Shown here piece after piece: positions 34,619 through 43,921 of a stretch of DNA of 64,000 bases. The DNA is taken from contig NZ_RQEV01000017.1 in the NCBI RefSeq assembly GCF_004771275.1, positions 124,001 to 188,000 of the forward strand. Reading direction: 5' to 3'. Below the pieces are notes generated by a model. The model did not search any database. It worked only from the letters and a program-made list of their open reading frames with translations, and was not told the DNA's origin. The position numbers and the translations under genes are program-made. The stretch comes from Leptospira fluminis (GTDB lineage Bacteria; Spirochaetota; Leptospiria; Leptospirales; Leptospiraceae). Within the stretch, counting starts at the first letter, position 1. Every line of letters begins with the position of its first letter.

Positions 34619-37600
34619 ATGATCGTAACAGGATTCGAACTTCGGGAAAGATTAAATGCCGAATCCTCTTCGGAAGTGTACAAGGCGGTACGCAAAGAAG
34701 ACGGAAAATTCGTAATTATAAAATTTCTTCCTTTATTGGATGAACTGCATCCGTCGGTCGTGAACCTGAGGAACGAATACGAAATCCTCAGGACTCTGAA
34801 CGGAGGAAAATTCGTTCGCGCGATCAATTTCGAAAAACTTCCGGACGGGTACGCCCTCTTCATGGATTTCATGCCCGGAGGAGTACTAAAACAGCATATC
34901 GTTCAAAATCCCCTCCCGTTGCAGGAATTCTTTTCCGTCTCGGTTCAACTAGCCGAACGCTTGGGTGATATACATACCAAAAAGATCATCCACAAAGATA
35001 TCAAACCGGAAAACATAATATACAATAGGGAAGAAAACGAAGTACGGGTCATCGACTTCGGGATCTCCACCCGACTGACCAAAGAGGAAACCTCCTGGTC
35101 CTCCCCCAACATATTGGAGGGATCCATACAGTACGTTTCTCCGGAACAAACGGGAAGAATGAACCGCTCGGTAGACTATAGGAGTGATTTTTATTCGCTC
35201 GGAGTTACGTTCTACGAAATGCTTACGGGCACTCTTCCGTTCGAGGGGGAAGATCTTCTGCAATTGGTCCATTCTCATATGGCAAAGAATCCTGCGCCTC
35301 CGAAAAAGCTGAGGCCGGAGATACCTAACGTACTTTCCGATATCGTAATGAAGATGTTGGCCAAGACCGCCGAAGACCGTTACCAGACGGCAAAAGGGCT
35401 TCAGGGCGACTTGGAAAAAGCTTATTCTCTCTGGAAAGAAAATTCGAATTTTCCCGACTTTCCTCTGGCGCAAAACGACTATTCCCAGGAATTCAAGGTC
35501 CCTCAGAAACTATACGGAAGAGGCGACTATATCGAGGCTTTGTTAGGGGAATTCAAGGAAGTCGCCGCCGACGGGAAAACCAAAATGGTTCTGATCGCAG
35601 GCTATTCCGGAGTCGGAAAATCCTCCCTGGTCCGGGAAATCAATAAACCTCTCACCGAATCCAAAGGCTACTTCATAACGGGGAAATTCGACCAGTACAA
35701 TCGGAACCTTCCTTTTTCCGCGGTCATACAGGTCTTTTCCAGCCTGATCGAACTGATCCTGACGGAACCTCCCGAAAGAATAGAGGCCTGGCGATCCAAA
35801 ATACGCAAGGCTCTCGGCGCCAACGGAAAAGTGGTCACGGATGTGATTCCCGAATTGGAAATCATCATCGGAAAACAAGAACCGATTCCCGAGTTGGGAC
35901 CCCAAGAGAACGCGAACCGCTTTTACGTCGTATTCCAGAATTTTATAAAAGTATTCGCGGCCTCCGAACATCCTCTGGCGATTTTTCTGGACGATATGCA
36001 ATGGGCGGATACCGGCTCTTTGGAATTGCTCAAGAATCTCATGGAAGACGTAACGGTAAGTTATCTTTTCCTAATGCTTGCTTACCGAGACAACGAAGTG
36101 GACGCTTCGCATCCCTTCCGAACGCTTATCGATACTTTAAGCAAGGAAGGCTTGGATCCGCACGAAATCGAGCTGCATCCTTTGTTGTTAAAGGACGTCA
36201 ACGAGCTCCTTTCCGAAAGCCTAAGATGCGGACCGGAAGAAACCAAAGAACTCGCCGAAATCGTCCATTCCAAAACCGGAGGGAATCCTTTTTTCATCGG
36301 GGAATTACTCAAACAATTGTCCCGAGAGGAAATGGTCTATTTCGATGCAGGCTCGGGAAGGCCGGGAGAAGGCCGCTGGAAATGGAATCTCGCTAAAATT
36401 CGGAATACGAAAATTTCGGATAACGTAGTCGAGTTACTCGTCGATCGCATCCGCAAATTGGCACCCGAAATTCAGGAGACGCTAAGGATGGCGGCCAGCA
36501 TCGGAAGCAATTTCGATCTTTCCTTGTTGGCGCGCATCCTGGGAAAAACCTTCAAAGAAACTTCCGCATCTTTGCAGGAATGTATCAACGAGGAATTGAT
36601 CGTTCCGGTGGGTGAAAATTATAGGATCGCGGAATCCTTTTTGGAAACCGCGGCAAACAAGGAAAAAAACGAGCAGACGGCAAAGACCGTCCTTTTCCGG
36701 TTCCAGCACGACAGAGTCCAACAGGCCGCTTACGAGATCATCGACGAGGAAAAGAAGAAGCAGATCCGTCTCGGCATCGGAAGAATGCTTTTGCAAGGAA
36801 CCGAAGGAAAGCATTTGGAAGACATCGTCTTCGACGTCGCAAATCATCTGAATACCGGCTCTTCCCTTATCGGAGATCCGTCCGAAAAAAAACGACTGGC
36901 CGAATTAAACCTACTCGCGGGCAGAAAAGCCAAAAACTCCACCGCTTACCAACCCGCCTTGGTTTATATAGAAAAAGGAAGGGATCTGCTCTTCACTCTC
37001 CCAGAGGGAACAAAGGGGGACGACGTCCTTTGGTCCGTCTTTTACGACCTCTGCTATTCCATTCATAAGGAACTCGCAGAAATTCTCTACCTTACTGGAA
37101 ACTTCGAAGACTCTCAGAAGATCATAGATGTGTTGTTGAAATACGGAAAAACTTCGGTAGAACAAGCCGAGGCTTACAATATGCTCATCATCCAGTATTC
37201 CGCCTTGGGAAAATTCGATCTAGCCCTGCCCACGATCGTAAAAGCGCTCAAACCCCTAGGCGTGGATATTCCGGAAACGGATTTCGGACAGGTCCTGACC
37301 CAGGAAATGGAGATCGCGAACGAAGCCCTGGAAGGAAAAACGGTGGATTCCCTATTGGATCTTCCCCTGATGCAGCAACCGGAACACATCATGGCGGTAA
37401 ACCTTCTGATCGGTGCGATCCCTACCGCGTACAATTTCGCACTCGCATTATTTCCCGTAATCTGCGTAAAGATGGTGAATCTCTTCCTAAAACACGGAAA
37501 CCTCTCCGATCCTTACGGTTATTCTTCTTACGGAGTCGTACTGGCCTCGGGATACCAAGAATACAGAAAAGGATTCGAATTCGCCGAACTCGCGGTCAAG

Positions 37601-39994
37601 GTTAGCGAAAAGCACAAAAACCCGAGCGGAACCACCAAAGCCGCGAATATTCTGGCCAACTACACGAATCCGTTCGTAAAGCACCTGAAATTTTCCGAAG
37701 ACATCAACCAAAAGGGAATACAATCCAGCCTCGAATCCGGAGAATTTCTACACGGCGGATATTGCGCCATGAACGACGCGGTCAACATCGTTCTACAATC
37801 CAAGAATATCGAATCCGCCGCGTTGAAAGTGGAAGCGCTTTTGAAATTTTCTCGAAAGGTGAAAAATAATCTAGCGATAGACACCGTGCTCGCTTCCGCT
37901 TTGGTCCTTTCGAACCTGAGGGGGAAGACGACTTCCCATATGGAATTTTCCACCGAAGAAATGGACGAAACCCAGTTCGTGGAACTCTGCAACACTCACC
38001 AAAGCCCTTTCCCGATCTGCCTCTTTAAGATCATGAAAGCGAGAGTCCTACTTACCTACGGAGAATTCGCTACCGCTCTCAAGGAGTTGGACGAGGCGGA
38101 AGGTCTTTTGGGTTATATCTCGGGACAAATCTCCGTGGAGGAGCACGCGTATCTTCACGCGCTAGCTATGGCGGCGAACTTTAAGTCCTCTTCCCAAGCC
38201 CAAAAAACGAAATTCCTGGAAAAGATCAAACGGAACCTAGCGAAACTGAAATTACTTTCGGAAAACTCGCCGGAAAATTTCGAGCACAAATACCTACTGG
38301 TGGACGCGGAACTTTCCCGTCTGGAATACAAGAACTGGAAGGCGGCAAAAACCTACGAGCAAGCGGTACAGCTCGCCGCTAAAAACGAATATTCCAACGA
38401 CGAAGCTCTAGGATGCGAATTGGCGGCGAGGTTCTGGCTGGCGAAAGGCAGCGCGAAAATCGCGGCTCAATATATTAGTGAATCCTACTATAGATACGGA
38501 AAATGGGGTGCTCTTAAGAAGCAGGAGATGCTGCGCGTGGAACATCCCGAATTCGTGAGAGAGAAAAGCAGAGGCACATTCCGCACCGCCTATACTCTCG
38601 GAACGATCGGGACCCATACCGCTTCCGCCACGGAAGTATATACCGGACAAACTCTCGATTTCCAATCCATACTCAAAAGTTCGAACGTGATTTCCGGAGA
38701 GATCAAACTGGAAGCTCTTCTGGATAAACTGATGCAGATCTCCATCGAAAACGTAGGCGCCCAAAAAGGAATCCTCATCCTGAAACGCGACGGAAAACTT
38801 TCGATAGAGGCGGAAGGAAACATTTGGAGCGAGGAAATCCACGTACTCCAGGGAATTCCCGTTCAAGAAAGTACGAATATACCGATCAGCATCATCTACT
38901 ACGTGGAAAGGACAAAAGAGGATCTCGTACTGAAAAACGCCTACGCCGACGAGAAATTCAATAAGGACCCTTACATCCGCGAACAGAAGACCAAATCGGT
39001 GCTCTGCTCCCCCATCATCAAGCAAGGGGAATTGATCGGGATTCTCTATCTCGAAAACAATCTCTCGGAGGCGGCCTTTACCTCCGACCGACTGCAAACC
39101 ATCTCCATCCTGTCCTCGCAGGCGGCGATTTCCATCGATAACGCCCTATTGTACGCGAACCTCGAGGACAAGGTGACAGAAAGAACCAAGGAACTAGCCC
39201 GTGCAAATGATGATCTGGCCCTTAAGAACCAGCACATTACGGATAGTATTACATATTCTTTAAATATCCAGCAAGCCATCCTACCCGCCGACGAACTTCT
39301 CAGCAAGACTCTGGCAGAATATTTCGTGGTTTTCAGACCGAAGGACATCGTTTCGGGGGATTTTTACTGGTTTTACAAACAGGAAGAAGCGGTCTTTCTC
39401 GCGGCAGTCGATTGCACTGGTCACGGAGTGCCGGGAGCCCTAATGTCTATGATCGGAAACACCCTTCTCAACCAAATCGTGACCGAAGCCGGAATTTCGG
39501 ATCCGGCTTTAATTTTAGAATCTTTGCACGAGAAAGTTCGACAAGCCCTAAAACAGGATAGGGAACAGACGAATTCGGGAGACGGAATGGATATCTGCTT
39601 ACTCAAAATTGAAAAAGGAAATTTATTCTTTGCGGGAGCTAAACGTCCTATTTTTATAGGAAAAGGAGGCATCTTGTCGGAAATCAAAGGGGATAGAGCC
39701 TCTATCGGTGGAAGGCAGACAGAAGAAACGAGAAAATTTACCACGCATTCCATCCCGCTAGAACAGGAAGTCCGTACGAGCGTTTATCTGACAACGGACG
39801 GCTTCATGGACCAGCCCAACCCGAATCGCGAAAAGATCGGTACCAAAGGATTTTTGAATTTCCTAGGAACGATAGAACACCTCCCCTGCACGGAACAAAA
39901 GGAAAGGTTGGAATCCTTTTTATCGGCTCATCAAAATGGAGAAGCGCAGAGGGACGACATCACGCTAGTCGGATTAGTCTTGAACGGACGGTAG
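34619..39994 (+). CDS. Giant Ser/Thr kinase-AAA ATPase-GAF-SpoIIE phosphatase signalling protein
   Basis: A 1791-residue soluble protein. Residues 1-270: protein kinase with VIIKF lysine, HKDIKPENI catalytic loop, VIDFGIS and EGSIQYVSPEQTGR. About 295-620: predicted AAA/STAND ATPase with Walker A GYSGVGKSSL and Walker B LAIFLDDMQWAD, then a winged-helix part. About 620-1340: helical repeats. About 1360-1520: GAF domain (LLDKLMQISIENVGAQKGILIL ... SPIIKQGELIGILYLEN). A coiled coil (NLEDKVTERTKELARANDDLALKN) leads to a SpoIIE/PP2C phosphatase (about 1575-1791: PKDIVSGDFYWF, AVDCTGHGVPGALMSMIG, QRDDITLVGL). The SiaB and SiaC genes follow directly, so the phosphatase part probably serves as SiaA. 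Kinase and phosphatase motifs look intact. Confidence 0.93.
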   Translation: MIVTGFELRERLNAESSSEVYKAVRKEDGKFVIIKFLPLLDELHPSVVNLRNEYEILRTLNGGKFVRAINFEKLPDGYALFMDFMPGGVLKQHIVQNPLPLQEFFSVSVQLAERLGDIHTKKIIHKDIKPENIIYNREENEVRVIDFGISTRLTKEETSWSSPNILEGSIQYVSPEQTGRMNRSVDYRSDFYSLGVTFYEMLTGTLPFEGEDLLQLVHSHMAKNPAPPKKLRPEIPNVLSDIVMKMLAKTAEDRYQTAKGLQGDLEKAYSLWKENSNFPDFPLAQNDYSQEFKVPQKLYGRGDYIEALLGEFKEVAADGKTKMVLIAGYSGVGKSSLVREINKPLTESKGYFITGKFDQYNRNLPFSAVIQVFSSLIELILTEPPERIEAWRSKIRKALGANGKVVTDVIPELEIIIGKQEPIPELGPQENANRFYVVFQNFIKVFAASEHPLAIFLDDMQWADTGSLELLKNLMEDVTVSYLFLMLAYRDNEVDASHPFRTLIDTLSKEGLDPHEIELHPLLLKDVNELLSESLRCGPEETKELAEIVHSKTGGNPFFIGELLKQLSREEMVYFDAGSGRPGEGRWKWNLAKIRNTKISDNVVELLVDRIRKLAPEIQETLRMAASIGSNFDLSLLARILGKTFKETSASLQECINEELIVPVGENYRIAESFLETAANKEKNEQTAKTVLFRFQHDRVQQAAYEIIDEEKKKQIRLGIGRMLLQGTEGKHLEDIVFDVANHLNTGSSLIGDPSEKKRLAELNLLAGRKAKNSTAYQPALVYIEKGRDLLFTLPEGTKGDDVLWSVFYDLCYSIHKELAEILYLTGNFEDSQKIIDVLLKYGKTSVEQAEAYNMLIIQYSALGKFDLALPTIVKALKPLGVDIPETDFGQVLTQEMEIANEALEGKTVDSLLDLPLMQQPEHIMAVNLLIGAIPTAYNFALALFPVICVKMVNLFLKHGNLSDPYGYSSYGVVLASGYQEYRKGFEFAELAVKVSEKHKNPSGTTKAANILANYTNPFVKHLKFSEDINQKGIQSSLESGEFLHGGYCAMNDAVNIVLQSKNIESAALKVEALLKFSRKVKNNLAIDTVLASALVLSNLRGKTTSHMEFSTEEMDETQFVELCNTHQSPFPICLFKIMKARVLLTYGEFATALKELDEAEGLLGYISGQISVEEHAYLHALAMAANFKSSSQAQKTKFLEKIKRNLAKLKLLSENSPENFEHKYLLVDAELSRLEYKNWKAAKTYEQAVQLAAKNEYSNDEALGCELAARFWLAKGSAKIAAQYISESYYRYGKWGALKKQEMLRVEHPEFVREKSRGTFRTAYTLGTIGTHTASATEVYTGQTLDFQSILKSSNVISGEIKLEALLDKLMQISIENVGAQKGILILKRDGKLSIEAEGNIWSEEIHVLQGIPVQESTNIPISIIYYVERTKEDLVLKNAYADEKFNKDPYIREQKTKSVLCSPIIKQGELIGILYLENNLSEAAFTSDRLQTISILSSQAAISIDNALLYANLEDKVTERTKELARANDDLALKNQHITDSITYSLNIQQAILPADELLSKTLAEYFVVFRPKDIVSGDFYWFYKQEEAVFLAAVDCTGHGVPGALMSMIGNTLLNQIVTEAGISDPALILESLHEKVRQALKQDREQTNSGDGMDICLLKIEKGNLFFAGAKRPIFIGKGGILSEIKGDRASIGGRQTEETRKFTTHSIPLEQEVRTSVYLTTDGFMDQPNPNREKIGTKGFLNFLGTIEHLPCTEQKERLESFLSAHQNGEAQRDDITLVGLVLNGR

Positions 39995-40022
39995 GAGAAG
40001 TTTCTGAAAAAGGAAGATGCTA

Positions 40023-40577
40023 ATGATGGACAACAAGCTCTTAAATCTATTCAAATCCTACAAAGAAGCGGACGAGTACGACTTACTCGTCAGTTTTAAA
40101 GGTAGACTCTCGCAGGAAGTTCTCACGGAATTGGGATCTTTGATCCGAACTTCCTTAAGCGCAGAAGTCAAAATTAAGAAAATCTTTGCAGTTTTTATCG
40201 AACTTGCACAGAATATGCTGCATTATTCCTCCGAGCGCCGCACAAATGAAGAAATGAAGGAAGCCGGAGTAGGTATTCTTGCCGTCAGGGAAAATTCGAT
40301 TGGCTATCAAATCGCTTCGGGCAATCTAGTCCAGAATGAGAAGCTAGACTTTCTCTCTGAAAGGATCCAAAGAATCAACTCGATGAATAAGGACGAATTA
40401 AAGTCCTTTTATCAGCAGCAGCTAAGAGCGGAACGACCTGACGATAGTAAGGGCTCGGGAGTTGGCTTAATAGATATCGCTCGTAAATCGGACGGACCGC
40501 TTGTGTTCCATTTCGATACCGTGGACGATAACAATTCTTTCTTCACGATTTCTGCATTCTTTACTAAGGAAAACTAA
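40023..40577 (+). CDS. siaB: SiaB-family protein kinase (DUF6272, GHKL type)
   Basis: A 184-residue protein of the SiaB family. ATG 40023 (or 40026) is preferred over 40017 because AGGAAG ends at 40016. The GHKL-type N-box is FIELAQNMLHYS, and the G-box region is DSKGSGVGLIDIARKS. In Pseudomonas SiaB phosphorylates SiaC, and the SiaA phosphatase reverses it. Here it lies 28 bases after the giant kinase-phosphatase and 2 bases before siaC, the same order as siaABC. The name is given by family and order. Confidence 0.85.
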   Translation: MMDNKLLNLFKSYKEADEYDLLVSFKGRLSQEVLTELGSLIRTSLSAEVKIKKIFAVFIELAQNMLHYSSERRTNEEMKEAGVGILAVRENSIGYQIASGNLVQNEKLDFLSERIQRINSMNKDELKSFYQQQLRAERPDDSKGSGVGLIDIARKSDGPLVFHFDTVDDNNSFFTISAFFTKEN

Positions 40578-40579
40578 GA

Positions 40580-40954
40580 ATGGAATCCTTACACATACAG
40601 CAGACTAAAACCTCGCCGGAAGTCATCCTAGATTCGTCCAAGGGCGACGCGGAAATTATCGGGGAATCCTACCCGGAAAACGCAATGGCATTTTACAAGC
40701 CTGTATTTGAATGGTTGAAAGCCATGCAGTCCGAAGGGAAGCGGATCCGACTGAAGTTTCAGATGGATTATTTCAACACGAGTTCCTCGAAGGTCATCAT
40801 GGATATTTTGGACAATCTGCAAAAATTCCATGAAAAAGGCGGTAAGGTCGAAGTGGAATGGTTGTACAAGGAAGACGACGAGGATATGCAAGAGACAGGC
40901 GCCGAATTTTCCTCGGACTTAAGCATTCCGTTTCAAATGAAATCTTACAAATGA
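40580..40954 (+). CDS. siaC: SiaC-family regulatory phosphoprotein (DUF1987)
   Basis: A 124-residue SiaC protein. The family pattern is complete: GESYPENAMAFYKPVFEWLKA, then DYFNTSSSKVIMDILDNL, and EWLYKEDDEDMQETGAEF near the end. Thr67 in FNTSSSK is the equivalent of the Thr that SiaB phosphorylates in Pseudomonas. Unphosphorylated SiaC there binds and activates the diguanylate cyclase SiaD; no SiaD-like GGDEF gene is next to it here, so the target must be elsewhere or different. Confidence 0.88.
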   Translation: MESLHIQQTKTSPEVILDSSKGDAEIIGESYPENAMAFYKPVFEWLKAMQSEGKRIRLKFQMDYFNTSSSKVIMDILDNLQKFHEKGGKVEVEWLYKEDDEDMQETGAEFSSDLSIPFQMKSYK

Positions 40955-40991
40955 ATTCCGCGCACCGATTCGGTACGCGGATCCGTAGATT

Positions 40992-41450
40992 TTAGCCGAG
41001 TGCCCGGACGACTTCCTCCGGCGCCTGAACCAATTCGATCAACACTCCTTCTCCGCAAAGAGGGAACTCCTCGTTTCCTTTCGGATGAATGAAAGTTACA
41101 TCGTGCCCCCCGGCTCCTTTTCGGATTCCTCCCGGAGTAAACCGGACTCCCTTCGAAGAAAGCCATTCCACAGCCTTATGAATATCGTCCACCCAGAGAC
41201 CGATATGATTCAATTTCGGATCATGTACTTTCGGACTTTTGCCCGGATCCACCGGTTCCATGATGTCCACTTCCACCGCATAAGGCCCTTTGCCCATTCT
41301 AAGAATATCTTCGTTCACATTTTCTTTTTCACTACGGTACGTTCCGACATTCTCCAAACCCAGAACATCCACCCAAAAGTTCCTCAGCTTGTCCTTGCTC
41401 TCGCCCCCTACGGCTACCTGTTGGATTCCCAGAATCTTAAACGGTCTCAT
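40992..41450 (-). CDS. VOC-superfamily protein (methylmalonyl-CoA epimerase/glyoxalase-like)
   Basis: About 152 residues from ATG 41450, which has GAAGG six bases upstream; the longer frame to 41507 lacks this. Two beta-alpha-beta-beta-beta modules are visible: [31 protein letters not shown] and [27 protein letters not shown]. The late part [19 protein letters not shown]...[10 protein letters not shown] resembles methylmalonyl-CoA epimerase (RIREGAGG...HPK..GVLIEL). The metal ligands cannot be all assigned: the first motif has QQVAV where H is expected. A specific function is not claimed. Confidence 0.78.
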   Translation of the reverse strand: MRPFKILGIQQVAVGGESKDKLRNFWVDVLGLENVGTYRSEKENVNEDILRMGKGPYAVEVDIMEPVDPGKSPKVHDPKLNHIGLWVDDIHKAVEWLSSKGVRFTPGGIRKGAGGHDVTFIHPKGNEEFPLCGEGVLIELVQAPEEVVRALG

Positions 41451-41503
41451 AATAAACCTTCGTATTTTTTTTCCAACTTCTCCCTTAGAAAGCGGAAGGC
41501 AAT

Positions 41504-42586
41504 TCATTCCGCGAAACGAAAGACCGCTTCCGACGGGAAATGATCGCTGGCTTCGGCCGCGTCCCCTTTTCGAAGGACGTCGTACTTGCTTTTGACCAAC
41601 CCTGTCGAATAGAAAATATAATCTATGGTCCGGTCCGGCTCGGCGATGGCGGGATCGTTCGGATAATATGTGAAGAATTTCTCCTTTTCGGGACCGTTCA
41701 ATTCCTCCTTCGTAACTACGGAAGACCAGCCGTCAAAGAGAGGTTTGATTTCCTGATCGTCTCCGTAATAAAACGCTCCGTTCGGGTGCAAGGTTTTCCG
41801 ATCGAAACCCGGCGGGAGAAGATTGAAATCTCCCGCTAAGATCCAATCCGACCTTTCTCCGTCCAACTTCCGCAACAGATCCGAAAGGAATTTCACCTGT
41901 TTTTGCATCGTGTCCGTTCCCATGGAGAACGCGTCCAAATGGGTATTTAGAACGGAGAACTTTCGTCCTCCCGATACGGAAAGATCCGCCTTCAGTACGG
42001 CTCGCTTCAATTGGAACTGACGACTGATAGGATCCGCTTCCGCCAAAGGCAACTGATAACGCACTGCCGAAGCGATCTTATATTTACTCAAAATGACCAG
42101 CTTCATCCCTGCCGATCCGAGAACTTTAGGATGAGGCACAAAGCCCGCTTTCCAATAAAAGGCTTCCGTCCTGCAGGGATAAAAATCCGAAAGGTGCTGA
42201 ACCAATCTCTCGGATTGGTTTTCCCCGCGGGTCCTTTTGGCTCCGTCGTCCACTTCTTGCAGCAATACTACGTCGGGATCCGTCTTCAGGATCACGTTAG
42301 CGACCTTTTTCAAAGTGGCATCCACTTCTTCGGAAGTCGTCACGGTGTCAGGACCGGATTCGTCGGGAACGTCGTACCAAAAGACTTTTTTCTTACCGGC
42401 AAAATATTGCACGTTCCAAGAAAGCACTTTCAACTCCTTGTTTCCCGGAACCTCGAGCGCGTAGGATTTGCATACCACATCCGCGTTTTCCGTCTGCTTC
42501 GGATGAAAGGTGGAAAAATAAACCGCCGCCAGCAATAGAGAGAATGCGACCAGCGCGACATACAGGATGTTCTTTAAAATTTTCAA
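41504..42586 (-). CDS. Endonuclease/exonuclease/phosphatase-family hydrolase, membrane-anchored
   Basis: About 360 residues from TTG 42586, just after a GGGGGAG stretch; the reading frame is open further upstream to 43018, but that part overlaps the divergent gene at 42756 and is not coding-like. An N-terminal hydrophobic segment ([19 protein letters not shown]) anchors or exports it. EEP-fold motifs follow in order: [52 protein letters not shown] and [11 protein letters not shown], giving the metal site and catalytic Asp/His. The family includes sphingomyelinases, nucleases and inositol phosphatases; this one resembles extracytoplasmic phosphodiesterases, but the substrate is not determined. 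Confidence 0.82.
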   Translation of the reverse strand: MKILKNILYVALVAFSLLLAAVYFSTFHPKQTENADVVCKSYALEVPGNKELKVLSWNVQYFAGKKKVFWYDVPDESGPDTVTTSEEVDATLKKVANVILKTDPDVVLLQEVDDGAKRTRGENQSERLVQHLSDFYPCRTEAFYWKAGFVPHPKVLGSAGMKLVILSKYKIASAVRYQLPLAEADPISRQFQLKRAVLKADLSVSGGRKFSVLNTHLDAFSMGTDTMQKQVKFLSDLLRKLDGERSDWILAGDFNLLPPGFDRKTLHPNGAFYYGDDQEIKPLFDGWSSVVTKEELNGPEKEKFFTYYPNDPAIAEPDRTIDYIFYSTGLVKSKYDVLRKGDAAEASDHFPSEAVFRFAE

Positions 42587-42755
42587 GACTCCCCCTAAGA
42601 ATTGTTTTCGTCCGGAGTTCCGCTTCGTTCGGCGAAGCATCCTTTTGTAAATATGCTCGGGGTTTCGTCCACAATTTTCGATCCGGATTTTACGGACGAA
42701 GGAATCGGAAAGACTTTCCCTTTTTAGGGGGATCCGGCAGCATGGAGTCGATCGC

Positions 42756-43778
42756 ATGAGTCGTTCCTTTTTTATCCCGTTTCTTTTACTGGTTTTCGGT
42801 GGATTCGTACTTTCTCTGCAAGCGGAGGAAGTGGAATTACAGGTTATTCTCAAGAACGGCACAAAGGGAGGAGAAGGCTCGGCGGAAAAGGTCCGTGCCT
42901 TTGCGCTGGAAAAGCAGATGATCCCGCTTTCCGTGGGAGAGATAGGTCCCGTAAGAGGAAGTTTCCGCTTACCGAAAGTGGAGGCGCCGAACGGGCTTCC
43001 GATTCTTTTGCAGGTCACGTACGGCGGAGTGAATTACAATAAAATCGTTCCTCCTGTTCCGATGATGCGGGCACAACCCCAGGAAATCACGGTCTATGAA
43101 AAGACCCAGGACAGATCCTCGATCAAGACCAAGTCCCTGTTACAGATCACCCGATCTAAGGACGCGTTGATCGCCTTCAAAGTATTCATTCTTCATAATA
43201 ATTCCATTCCACCCCGCAGTTTTCAGAACGACGCGGATCCCCTGGAGATTTTCGTCCCGTCAGAGGCCACGGACGTTTCCGCCCAATTGACCCAAGGCGC
43301 CGGAATGGGAATCCCGCTCCAACTTCGTCCCGGAAAACAGGGATGGATTCTGGATCGTCCGATTTTGCCGGGGACTTCCCAGTTGTACGTTTCCTATTCC
43401 ATCCCGGCGAGCAATCTGGCGTCCGTGACGTTTAAAGACAAACTCCTCTTCGAAAAGAACGACGGGGAACGGGTCGTTTTTGCCAAACCGAAGGATATGG
43501 AACTCTCCTTTGTGGGAGCTAAGAATCTCAAAAAGCTGGAAGCGGATGTCCCGGAAGACGTAAAGGCTTACTCGGTGGCCTATTCCGCTCCCCGCCAAGA
43601 AGTGACCATATCCGTGAGCGGAGGACAAGCGGTAGAATCGTTTTCTTCCGATCAGGAACGGAATATAGAGAACGGAAAGATTTTCATATCCGCGGAAAAA
43701 ACCCTCTTGGGAGTCGTTGCGGTTCTAGGACTTTTATTCACGCTTTCTTTTCTGTTCGCGTACCGAAAACACCCCTAA
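42756..43778 (+). CDS. Hypothetical exported protein with C-terminal membrane anchor
   Basis: I recognise no named domain in this 340-residue protein. It has a signal peptide (FFIPFLLLVFGGFVLSLQAEE), a beta-rich extracytoplasmic part, and a C-terminal transmembrane helix (TLLGVVAVLGLLFTLSFLFAYRKHP) with a short basic tail, so it is an inner-membrane protein facing the periplasm. The first 120 residues (VELQVILKNGTKGG...VRGSFRLPKVEA) look like a carboxypeptidase-regulatory-like/transthyretin-like beta-sandwich. It is divergent from the EEP gene and alone in its transcription unit. Confidence 0.75.
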   Translation: MSRSFFIPFLLLVFGGFVLSLQAEEVELQVILKNGTKGGEGSAEKVRAFALEKQMIPLSVGEIGPVRGSFRLPKVEAPNGLPILLQVTYGGVNYNKIVPPVPMMRAQPQEITVYEKTQDRSSIKTKSLLQITRSKDALIAFKVFILHNNSIPPRSFQNDADPLEIFVPSEATDVSAQLTQGAGMGIPLQLRPGKQGWILDRPILPGTSQLYVSYSIPASNLASVTFKDKLLFEKNDGERVVFAKPKDMELSFVGAKNLKKLEADVPEDVKAYSVAYSAPRQEVTISVSGGQAVESFSSDQERNIENGKIFISAEKTLLGVVAVLGLLFTLSFLFAYRKHP

Positions 43779-43860
43779 ATCGTCCGTTTTTTACTGATCC
43801 ACGCCTCTCAGGCGCAGTCTTTTTAGCGGAAGAAATTCTTCTTTTTTTTTACCGGCCTCC

Positions 43861-43889
43861 TTGACTTGCCAATTAGTTTGATATAAAAT
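43861..43889 (+). promoter_or_regulatory. Sigma70-type promoter of the amidohydrolase gene
   Basis: TTGACT at 43861-43866 and TAAAAT at 43884-43889 are 17 bases apart. The start codon is 32 bases downstream, with GGAGG at 43911 as ribosome-binding site. Confidence 0.65.
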
Positions 43890-43921
43890 TAAATTTCTCA
43901 ATTCTTTCGGAGGTCGGAAAA

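Noticed and set aside
34626..34640. GGATTCGAAC resembling a tRNA T-loop
   Set aside because: It is the start of the giant kinase gene (TGFEL) and no acceptor stem or anticodon arm can be formed around it.
42587..43018. N-terminal extension of the EEP hydrolase frame
   Set aside because: It overlaps the divergent, well-supported gene at 42756 and its residues (Ser/Arg/Cys-rich, no hydrophobic pattern) are not protein-like.
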